From assembly GCF_002871345.2 (NCBI RefSeq), contig NZ_CP136964.1:1116001-1180000 (forward strand): a DNA stretch of 64,000 bases, in the 5' to 3' direction. Source of the stretch: Nosocomiicoccus massiliensis. GTDB taxonomy: Bacteria > Bacillota > Bacilli > Staphylococcales > Salinicoccaceae. The notes under the pieces were generated by a model. The model did no database searches and was not told the origin of the DNA. It was given only the letters and a program-made list of their open reading frames with translations. This document shows positions 57,696 to 64,000 of this stretch, piece by piece; positions within the stretch are counted from its first letter, which is position 1; each line of letters begins with the position of its first letter. Made by a program: the position numbers and the translations under genes.

Positions 57696-58169
57696 ATGAT
57701 GACGCTATATACATTCCAAGACGAAAAATCGCTCGTTGATAAAATTACTGAATTAAAATTAAATTTTATTAAGACGCGCCAAATGACTGTAGTCAGTAAT
57801 AAACGACCAACGAAAGAATTTAAACATAATACAGATGTTGAATTTGTAAAAGGTGATGGAACGATATGGGAAAGAACCGTTGGAGGGCTTTTTAACAAAT
57901 CTCCAGAATCACTCATATCACGCCGCTTTAACCTAGATGGCGAGAGTTTAAATACGTATCATGAAGCACTTATAAACGGTGAGTTTATACTTATTATCAA
58001 TGATGGTAAAAAAGAAGTCGAAATAGATGATGAAACAGATTTAAAGCCAAAATCTGAGGCGAATCACGTATTAGAAGATGAAGAATTTGTAGAAATACTG
58101 GATAGCTATGGGCTGAACTCTGAGCGTTCATTTATAGAAGGGAATAATAAAAAAACGAAGAGAGGATAA
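57696..58169 (+). CDS. YflT-like stress protein, longer paralogue
   Basis: 157 residues with the YflT-like core: YTFQDEKSLVDKITELKL, SNKRPTKEFKHNTDVEFVKG, then an acidic tail and a basic end (NNKKTKRG). The match to the protein at 55597 (hydrophobic strand, then PTEFTREHDVEI versus PTKEFKHNTDVEF) shows they are paralogues. GGGG lies five bases ahead of the first of two tandem ATGs. Role unknown. Confidence 0.7.
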   Translation: MMTLYTFQDEKSLVDKITELKLNFIKTRQMTVVSNKRPTKEFKHNTDVEFVKGDGTIWERTVGGLFNKSPESLISRRFNLDGESLNTYHEALINGEFILIINDGKKEVEIDDETDLKPKSEANHVLEDEEFVEILDSYGLNSERSFIEGNNKKTKRG

Positions 58170-58188
58170 TATCCTCTCTTCGTTTTTT
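58151..58188. terminator. Bidirectional terminator between YflT-like gene and abgB
   Basis: A 14-bp perfect stem AACGAAGAGAGGAT / ATCCTCTCTTCGTT with A-tract before and T-tract after, so it works both ways. Confidence 0.9.
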
Positions 58189-59635
58189 ATGGTTGCGGGT
58201 TTACATCTTTTGGAATCGGGTTTTCATATGGTTGTTTTTTTAGTTTTTCTTCGTGTTCTTCTTTCATTTCACTTAGAAGTGTTTCGTCATGAAGTACGTG
58301 AACTGCTGTATTTGCCATGACTCTCGCTGCTCTGTACATCCCTTTAAATGCATAACTTGACAGTCCTTGCGCTGTCATTTGCCACGTATGAAGTGGTGTT
58401 CCAAATGCTGACGTTGCTGCAGATATTTGTGCAGTTGGAGTGACCCAACTTACATCTGCAACGTCTGTTGATCCGAGCATTACCTTGCCCGTTACAACGT
58501 AATCATGAACGACGTCACTTAATGGTTTTCCGATTACTTTTTCGCCATCTACAACCGCACCAAAACTCTCATTGGCTTTAATTGCTCCTTCTTTTTCACT
58601 ATCTGAAAGTGTATCGACAATTTTTTGAGCGAATTTGAGTTCTTCATCTGTAAAAGTAATTTCCGCTTCTTCTCTTTTAAGATAATCGTATATTACCGCT
58701 TCAAGTGCGCGGTTCGGTTCGTAGTCTGAACATGCTTTTTGAATTTCAAATGACGTTTCTGTTTCTGTCATTAATGCAGCACCTTGAGCTATTTTTTTAA
58801 CACGTTCAAATAATTCACGTGTTTCTTTTAACGTTTCTGCACGGATTAAATACAGCACTTCTGCGTCTGATTGAACGACGTTAGGAGACGTTCCTCCTGT
58901 ATTTAACACTGCGTAATGGACACGCGCCGTGTCACTCATATGTTCACGCATATAGTTAACGCCAACGTTCATAAGTTCTACAGCGTCTAACGCACTACGA
59001 CCAAGTTCAGGAGATTGTGCAGCGTGTGCACTCGTACCTTTAAATTTAAACTTCACTTGATAGTTTGCGAGTGTTTTGTTCATCATTACAGCGTTAATTG
59101 GCGCTGGATGCCAACAAAATGCATAATCTAAATCATCAAATACGCCTTCACGACTCATAAATGTTTTACCAGATCCGCCTTCTTCTCCTGGTGTTCCGTA
59201 GTAAATTACAGTTCCTTCTAGATTATTAGCTTCGAGATATTCTTTTACAGCGATTGCTGCAGCAAGTGACCCGATACCGAGTAGGTTATGTCCACAACCG
59301 TGACCATTCCCTCCATCTTCAATAGGACTATGCTCAGCAATGCCTGGCTCTTGACTTAAACCAGATAATGCATCGAATTCTCCAAGAAAACCAATGACTG
59401 GTTTCCCAGAACCAAATTTTCCTAAAAATGCCGTATCGATATTTGCGACATTTTCTTCAACTTCGAATCCTTCATGTTTTAACGTTTCGATTAACTTTTT
59501 TGATGAATTATATTCTTGAAAGCGCGTCTCTGGATGTTCAAATATATACGTACTAACCTCGTTTAAAAATTTTGATTTTGACTCAATAATATCTTTTATA
59601 AATTCTTCATGTTTCATTAATTTCAAATCCTTCAT
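58187..59635 (-). CDS. abgB: p-Aminobenzoyl-glutamate hydrolase subunit B
   Basis: 482 residues of the M20 family, AbgB type: FLGEFDALSGLSQEPG, GNGHGCGHNLLGIG (metal), YGTPGEEGGSGK (catalytic Glu pair) and LGSTDVADVSWVTP. With AbgA it cleaves p-aminobenzoyl-glutamate, a folate breakdown product. Its start overlaps the abgA stop by 4 bp (ATGA); a Met six codons later has a better AAGGA site and could be the true start. Length matches E. coli AbgB (481). Confidence 0.9.
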   Translation of the reverse strand: MKDLKLMKHEEFIKDIIESKSKFLNEVSTYIFEHPETRFQEYNSSKKLIETLKHEGFEVEENVANIDTAFLGKFGSGKPVIGFLGEFDALSGLSQEPGIAEHSPIEDGGNGHGCGHNLLGIGSLAAAIAVKEYLEANNLEGTVIYYGTPGEEGGSGKTFMSREGVFDDLDYAFCWHPAPINAVMMNKTLANYQVKFKFKGTSAHAAQSPELGRSALDAVELMNVGVNYMREHMSDTARVHYAVLNTGGTSPNVVQSDAEVLYLIRAETLKETRELFERVKKIAQGAALMTETETSFEIQKACSDYEPNRALEAVIYDYLKREEAEITFTDEELKFAQKIVDTLSDSEKEGAIKANESFGAVVDGEKVIGKPLSDVVHDYVVTGKVMLGSTDVADVSWVTPTAQISAATSAFGTPLHTWQMTAQGLSSYAFKGMYRAARVMANTAVHVLHDETLLSEMKEEHEEKLKKQPYENPIPKDVNPQP

Positions 59636-60906
59636 TTTAACTCATTTAAAATATTAATAAATGTCGTAATCGCAACTTCTAGAACTGCTTCATCAACATC
59701 AAACGACGGATGATGGTGACCGTACTTTAAGTGATATGGAAAAATTAAATACGTCGCTTTCCCATTATTCTCCTGAACAATATTTATAAATACTGCTGCA
59801 TCTTCCGATGCGTCCATAGACACTTCATCGACAATTGTTTTTACAGCGTCATTACTTACAGTCGCACTTTTCACAATATCGATCATCTCTTTAGAACATG
59901 TCGCACTCGGTGCAAATCCTTCAACCGTAATTTTACTCTCACAGCCGTACATCTTTGCACCGTTTTCGATAATCTCTTTTGCACGTTCAAACATATATTC
60001 ATTTAACTGTGTCGTTTCTCCACGTGACTCACATTCGAGTTTTGCATAATCCGGTATAATATTTCTACCTTGTCCTGCTTGCAGTATACCGACGTTTAGC
60101 CTTGTTGCACCTTCTCTATGTGGTGCGATCGTATTTAATGATAAAGCAATCGCTGATGCTGCGAGAAGTGCGTTGTTGCCGTCTTGCGGATTAGACCCCG
60201 CGTGAGATGACTGACCGAAAAGCTCAACGTTGAACTTTGTACTTGCTAAAAAGTTTGTCGCCGTCGCTCCTACTGTACCGACTTCTTCGCTGATTGTCCC
60301 GACGTGTCCACTTAAAAAGTAGTCCGCATCATCTAACCAACCTTTTTTAGCATAACTTGCCGCACCTCTAACACCTTCTTCAGAGTTTTGAAATATAATT
60401 GTGTACTTTCCTGTTAACTCATCGATATGTTCGTCGATATACGTCGCTACGCTAATTCCAATCGCTGCATGAGCGTCATGACCACAAGCATGCATCTCAC
60501 CGTCATGTTTCGACTGAAATCCTTCTTTAAACGGAACGTGTTCAATCTCATTACTTTCCTTAATTGGTAACGCGTCGATATCAAATCGAAGGACCACATG
60601 AGGTCCTTTTTGATTTGTATCGATTGTCGCAACTACACCTGTTTTATACGGGTGTAGTTTTTCTAGAAATGAACACGGTACTCCGTAATCTAATGCACGT
60701 TGATATGTGTTTGCCATTACGTCATCACTCGGTAAACCGACTTGCCTGTCGATATCGAGTGCGTCGTCTCCAACATATAAATTAAAGTTTGTTTGAGACA
60801 GTCTTTCATAAATTAAGTATGTCGTAATATACTCTGTAAATCCAACTTCTGGAACTTGATGTAGTAACCTACGATTTTCTTTTGCATACTTAATTAGCTC
60901 GTCCAT
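59632..60906 (-). CDS. abgA: p-Aminobenzoyl-glutamate hydrolase subunit A
   Basis: 424 residues, M20 family, AbgA type: RRLLHQVPEVGFTEYITTYL, VLRFDIDALPI, HACGHDAHAAIGI (metal), FQNSEEGVRGAASY (catalytic Glu pair) and GHHHPSFDVDE. It is the partner of AbgB. It starts 11 bp after abgT and is coupled to abgB. The LysR regulator abgR that neighbours it in E. coli is not present here. Confidence 0.9.
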   Translation of the reverse strand: MDELIKYAKENRRLLHQVPEVGFTEYITTYLIYERLSQTNFNLYVGDDALDIDRQVGLPSDDVMANTYQRALDYGVPCSFLEKLHPYKTGVVATIDTNQKGPHVVLRFDIDALPIKESNEIEHVPFKEGFQSKHDGEMHACGHDAHAAIGISVATYIDEHIDELTGKYTIIFQNSEEGVRGAASYAKKGWLDDADYFLSGHVGTISEEVGTVGATATNFLASTKFNVELFGQSSHAGSNPQDGNNALLAASAIALSLNTIAPHREGATRLNVGILQAGQGRNIIPDYAKLECESRGETTQLNEYMFERAKEIIENGAKMYGCESKITVEGFAPSATCSKEMIDIVKSATVSNDAVKTIVDEVSMDASEDAAVFINIVQENNGKATYLIFPYHLKYGHHHPSFDVDEAVLEVAITTFINILNELK

Positions 60907-60917
60907 AAATATCCCTT

Positions 60918-62441
60918 CTATCCTCTAGATTCTAATAACGTATATGCACCTGGTCCGAGTGGCAGGCCTGTATAGTAGAACACTAATAGTAATATGATCC
61001 ATGCAAATAAGAATGAGAATGCGTATGGAATCATTAATGACATATATGTTCCAATATTTGAATTTTTATCGTAACGTCTCATAAATGAAATAATAACAAT
61101 CATTAAAGGATACAGTGGTGTTACGATGTTCATACTAGAGTCTGCGATTCTGTATGCTGCTTGTACAAATGCTGGGTCATAACCGAGTTGCATAAACATC
61201 GGTATAAATACCGGTGCTTCTAATGCCCATTTTGCTGATCCTGAAGTAATTAAGAAGTTTAATAAACCAGTAAATATGACATATAGAATAATTAGCGGAA
61301 TACCTGTGAATTGGATACTTTCAAAGAATGCTGCACCGTTTACTGCTAACCAAATTGCTAAGTTAGACCAGTTAAAGTACGCGATGAACTGAGCAATCGC
61401 AAACACTAATACGATATAAGGTGCCATATCTTTTATCGCTTCCGCCATTTTATTAGTGACATCTGTTGAAGTCTTTAACACTTTTGTCGTAAAGCCAAAC
61501 GTCACACCAACAATCATGAACCATACTAAAATAACAGGTACAATTCCTTTTAATAATGGAGAATTTAAAAATCCACCGTCTTCTCCTGCTAAATATGAGT
61601 TTGGTAAGAAGAATCCACCAACGATAAGTCCCCAGTAAATAACTGATGCGATTACCGCTAATAACACACCGCGTCCACCATTTTGAACTTCAGTTTCTTC
61701 TTCATCTTCTACTGCACCTTCATATGTACCGAGTCTTGGCTCAATGAATCTTGTTGTAATTAACCCACCGATAATCGTTAGCATAAATACTGATACTACG
61801 TTAAAGAAGTAGTTATCTAATGGAGTCACTACAAATTCTGGATCAATAATTCTCGCCGCTTCTGTAGAAATACCAGAAAGTAATACGTCTGTACCCGCGA
61901 CTAATAAGTTCGCTGTAAATCCGGCACCTGCACCCGCGAAACCTGCTGCAAGACCAGCAAGTGGGTGACGACCTACTTTATAGAACACGAGCGCAGCGAG
62001 TGGTGGAATGATAACTGCGGAAGCATCTGACGCAATGTTCCCCATAATACCAACAAACACAACTGTATACGTAAGTATAAATGGTGGTGCTTTAAGTAAT
62101 GTTTTTCTAATTACATAATCAAAAAATCCGACTTTTTCTACAAGTCCGACACCGAGCATCATCGCTAAAACAAGACCAAGTGGTGCGAATCCTGTAAAGT
62201 TCGTCACTGTCTCAGTTAATATAAATTCAATACCCTCACGTGACAGTAAACTTTTAACTTCAACAACTTCACCTGTTGAAGGGTGTACTGTTGATGCACC
62301 AAGACTTGTTGCAATAACTGATATAACAACTATTAAGACTGCAAATATTAAAAATAGTACAAAGGGATCCGGTAAACGTGATCCAATTTTTTCAATCACG
62401 TCTAACGTTCTTTGAAATAGACTTTTCTTCGTGTTTTCCAT
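60918..62441 (-). CDS. abgT: AbgT-family p-aminobenzoyl-glutamate transporter
   Basis: 507 residues with about a dozen helices and the AbgT pattern: IGSRLPDPFVLFLIFAVLIV, NLLVAGTDVLLSGIS, GSAKWALEAPVFIPMF and SSMNIVTPLYPLMIV. It brings p-aminobenzoyl-glutamate into the cell; some homologues export sulfonamides. ATG 62441 is preferred because GGAGGTG lies six bases ahead. First gene of abgTAB. The E. coli protein is almost the same length (508). Confidence 0.92.
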   Translation of the reverse strand: MENTKKSLFQRTLDVIEKIGSRLPDPFVLFLIFAVLIVVISVIATSLGASTVHPSTGEVVEVKSLLSREGIEFILTETVTNFTGFAPLGLVLAMMLGVGLVEKVGFFDYVIRKTLLKAPPFILTYTVVFVGIMGNIASDASAVIIPPLAALVFYKVGRHPLAGLAAGFAGAGAGFTANLLVAGTDVLLSGISTEAARIIDPEFVVTPLDNYFFNVVSVFMLTIIGGLITTRFIEPRLGTYEGAVEDEEETEVQNGGRGVLLAVIASVIYWGLIVGGFFLPNSYLAGEDGGFLNSPLLKGIVPVILVWFMIVGVTFGFTTKVLKTSTDVTNKMAEAIKDMAPYIVLVFAIAQFIAYFNWSNLAIWLAVNGAAFFESIQFTGIPLIILYVIFTGLLNFLITSGSAKWALEAPVFIPMFMQLGYDPAFVQAAYRIADSSMNIVTPLYPLMIVIISFMRRYDKNSNIGTYMSLMIPYAFSFLFAWIILLLVFYYTGLPLGPGAYTLLESRG

Positions 62442-62521
62442 GGAATACACCTCCACTTATAGTTATAGTAATCATAAAATATTTTTAGCCTATAAAGCAA
62501 TCGTTTTCAAAATAAAACAGA

Positions 62522-62560
62522 AAAAAATACCCTCGCTGTAACCTCTAGTACAGTGAGGGT
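62522..62560 (-). terminator. Terminator of rpsR
   Basis: The stem ACCCTCGCTGTA / TACAGTGAGGGT (one mismatch or G-T pair) is followed on the minus strand by ATTTTTTTCTG. Confidence 0.88.
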
Positions 62561-62567
62561 GTTAAGA

Positions 62568-62807
62568 TTAAGCTTCTTCTTTAATGAAAGGAAGTAATCC
62601 CATGTGACGTGCACGTTTAATTGCAGTTGTTAACTGACGTTGATACTTCGCTGAAGTACCTGTAACACGTCTTGGTAAAATTTTACCACGTTCTGAAATG
62701 AATTTTTTCAGAAGATCTACTTCTTTATAGTCGATGTGCGTAATTCCGTTTGCAGTAAAGTAGCAAACTTTTCTACGACGACGACCGCCTCTTCTTGGAC
62801 CTGCCAT
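62568..62807 (-). CDS. rpsR: 30S ribosomal protein S18
   Basis: 79 residues with the normal firmicute S18 sequence: [40 protein letters not shown] and [12 protein letters not shown]. It binds S6 on the small subunit. In most Firmicutes it lies third in rpsF-ssb-rpsR; here the gene upstream on the same strand is modB, not ssb, and it has its own consensus promoter. GGAGG precedes the ATG by eight bases. Confidence 0.96.
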   Translation of the reverse strand: MAGPRRGGRRRRKVCYFTANGITHIDYKEVDLLKKFISERGKILPRRVTGTSAKYQRQLTTAIKRARHMGLLPFIKEEA

Positions 62808-62825
62808 AGTAATCCTCCTCTTGAT

Positions 62826-62869
62826 TATAGATTCACTATCGATGTGTGTGATCGATATTCGTATCTATA
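62826..62869 (-). promoter_or_regulatory. Nested hairpin in the rpsR leader
   Basis: Two perfect 7-bp stems nested: outer TATAGAT / ATCTATA (62826-62832 and 62863-62869) and inner TATCGAT / ATCGATA (62837-62843 and 62851-62857), with a CACACAC loop. It ends just ahead of the ribosome site, so it could modulate rpsR translation. No CCG bulge as in the S6:S18 box is seen. Confidence 0.55.
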
Positions 62870-62917
62870 ACTACATATTCAAAACGTGTATAGTAGTGTG
62901 TTTTTATGTGCTTTACT

Positions 62918-62946
62918 ATTATATAGTGTTTAATTTTTAATGTCAA
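62918..62946 (-). promoter_or_regulatory. Consensus promoter of rpsR
   Basis: On the minus strand, perfect TTGACA (62941-62946), exact 17-bp spacer and perfect TATAAT (62918-62923). The -35 overlaps the modB stop codon. Confidence 0.9.
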
Positions 62947-63608
62947 TTTTCTTTTACGCGGATAAATAGCATCATTACAAAACTAATTGTAATAATGGAA
63001 ATCACCCACATCCAAGCGAGTGTCATGTTACCAGATTGAATCGCTGAGTATACTGCTGTAGGTAACGTTTGTGTTTTACCAGGGATATTACCTGCAAACA
63101 TTAACGTCGCTCCGAATTCACCGAGTGCACGTGCGAAACTTAACATCGCACCTGTAATGAGTAAATTTTTTGACAGCGGGATAATTATTTTAAAAAATAT
63201 ACGTGCTTCTGAATTCCCATCAACACGTGCCGCTTCAATAATATGTTGGTCGATTGATAAAAAACCATTTTTCGCCGATTGATACATTAAAGGGAATGCA
63301 ACAACCGTACTCGCGATAATTGCTGCATATATCGTAAAGAGTACTCCGTGATCAAAAATCATATGTATCAGCTGACCGATATACGACTTTTTACCAAATA
63401 CGATAATGAGTATAAATCCAACTACTGTTGGTGGAAGTACAATTGGCAACATGAGTATCGTTTCTAAAACGACTTTACCTTTAAATTGATACTTCGTCAT
63501 GAGACGCGCTGCAAGTACACCAAATATAAATGCAAGTATAAGTGCAACTGACGCCACTTTTAGCGATAAAATTACCGGGGTCCAAAAGGCCATATCAGTA
63601 ATATTCAT
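62943..63608 (-). CDS. modB: Molybdate ABC transporter permease ModB
   Basis: 221 residues with five or six helices and the permease EAA loop (IIEAARVDGNSEARIFFKII, GEFGATLMFAGNIPGKTQTL as in ModB). It moves molybdate handed over by ModA, powered by ModC. It lies 7 bp after modA. No modC follows: the next gene is rpsR. Confidence 0.93.
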   Translation of the reverse strand: MNITDMAFWTPVILSLKVASVALILAFIFGVLAARLMTKYQFKGKVVLETILMLPIVLPPTVVGFILIIVFGKKSYIGQLIHMIFDHGVLFTIYAAIIASTVVAFPLMYQSAKNGFLSIDQHIIEAARVDGNSEARIFFKIIIPLSKNLLITGAMLSFARALGEFGATLMFAGNIPGKTQTLPTAVYSAIQSGNMTLAWMWVISIITISFVMMLFIRVKEN

Positions 63609-63615
63609 ATAAACC

Positions 63616-64000
63616 CTACTCTACAGTAAAACCGTACTTTTTAAAGATATCTAATACAGCGTCACTATTTAAGAAATCATAAAATTCCTTTACTGATTCA
63701 GACTCACTTAGTGTCCCAATCGGATAAATGATCGGTTTATGTGTGTCGCTACCAAATTCATCGACGATATCGACTTTGTCTTTTTCAGTTTCAGCATCTG
63801 TTTCATAAACAACCCCAGCGTCTACTTCACCTTGAGCAACGTAAGTGAGTACTGCACGTACATCACTTGCATATATAAATTTACTCTCTAATTCATCAAA
63901 CAAATTAAGAGATGTGAACGCTTCTTTTGCATACTTTCCTGCTGGTACTGTTTCTACCTCACCAATTGCGATTTGTGATACGTATTTTAAATCATCAATT
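63616..64000 (-). CDS. modA: Molybdate-binding protein ModA, N-terminus beyond window
   Basis: The frame runs from the window edge; about 127 C-terminal residues are visible. The ModA pattern is clear: SQIAIGEVETVPAGKYAKEA, VRAVLTYVAQGEVDAGVVYE and PIIYPIGTLSESESVKEFYD. It captures molybdate (or tungstate) outside the membrane. An internal Met at 63903 is not the start. Confidence 0.92.
   Translation of the reverse strand, partial: IDDLKYVSQIAIGEVETVPAGKYAKEAFTSLNLFDELESKFIYASDVRAVLTYVAQGEVDAGVVYETDAETEKDKVDIVDEFGSDTHKPIIYPIGTLSESESVKEFYDFLNSDAVLDIFKKYGFTVE

Overview
The window is low-GC Firmicutes DNA. The product set and the gene start signals (strong AGGAGG-type ribosome sites, TTG and GTG starts) point to the Staphylococcaceae. 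GuaA opens with the same residues I recall for Staphylococcus aureus GuaA. The mhq quinone-resistance genes, a bacterial nitric oxide synthase, OatA and the dnaX-ybaB-recR order also fit. The lack of some familiar Staphylococcus synteny suggests a related genus (Jeotgalicoccus, Nosocomiicoccus or Salinicoccus type), but this is inference without a 16S search.

Layout. 1-602: ATPase of an osmoprotectant ABC transporter, cut by the window edge. 0.95-6.1 kb: a complete 16S-23S-5S rRNA operon on the minus strand, with two tandem promoters and RNase III processing stems but no tRNA. 6.1-9.1 kb: recR, ybaB, dnaX and the 4.5S/SRP RNA gene. 9.1-12.3 kb: a repeat-rich surface protein, a 2-oxoglutarate/Fe dioxygenase and a GltS-type glutamate symporter. 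12.3-14.2 kb: an AT-rich island with an MFS exporter, inserted beside a duplicated 3' end of metQ. 14.2-16.9 kb: metNIQ under a SAM-I riboswitch. 17-19.6 kb: an mhqR-mhqO-mhqD-yceI quinone/electrophile detoxification locus with palindromic operators. 19.6-31.6 kb: lipoproteins, transporters (YfcC, DASS, POT), an ornithine-cyclodeaminase-family enzyme, a 783-residue protein of unknown role with alpha-CTD-like and HTH segments, nos and tdk. 31.6-33.4 kb: a second AT-rich MFS island. 33.4-39 kb: a 5-oxoprolinase operon (pxpB, pxpC, BCCP, biotin carboxylase, pxpA, NRAMP carrier). 39-48.9 kb: yefM-yoeB toxin-antitoxin, lipoproteins, a D,D-carboxypeptidase, pncA-like and SDR genes, a deacetylase lipoprotein, a frameshifted secreted protein, an M42 peptidase and oatA. 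48.9-55.4 kb: nadX-tcuA with a divergent LysR gene, then guaBA. 55.6-58.2 kb: two YflT-like stress proteins flanking a three-gene cell-signalling candidate. 58.2-64 kb: abgTAB, rpsR on its own promoter, and modB-modA.

How it works together. Most genes sit in short metabolic operons: methionine uptake switched by SAM, pyroglutamate use, folate-breakdown-product use, guanine nucleotide synthesis and quinone stress. The main novelty candidates are: (i) an RRNPP-type regulator followed by a 28-codon hydrophobic peptide gene with its own promoter and a Cys-rich third gene; (ii) a GuaA whose glutaminase nucleophile Cys is Thr; (iii) a dispersed family of about 45-bp hairpins resembling IS3/IS150 transposon ends and apparently used as terminators; (iv) a free-standing rpsR with a consensus promoter and a long nested hairpin in its leader. 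No CRISPR array, prophage or intact transposase gene was found.
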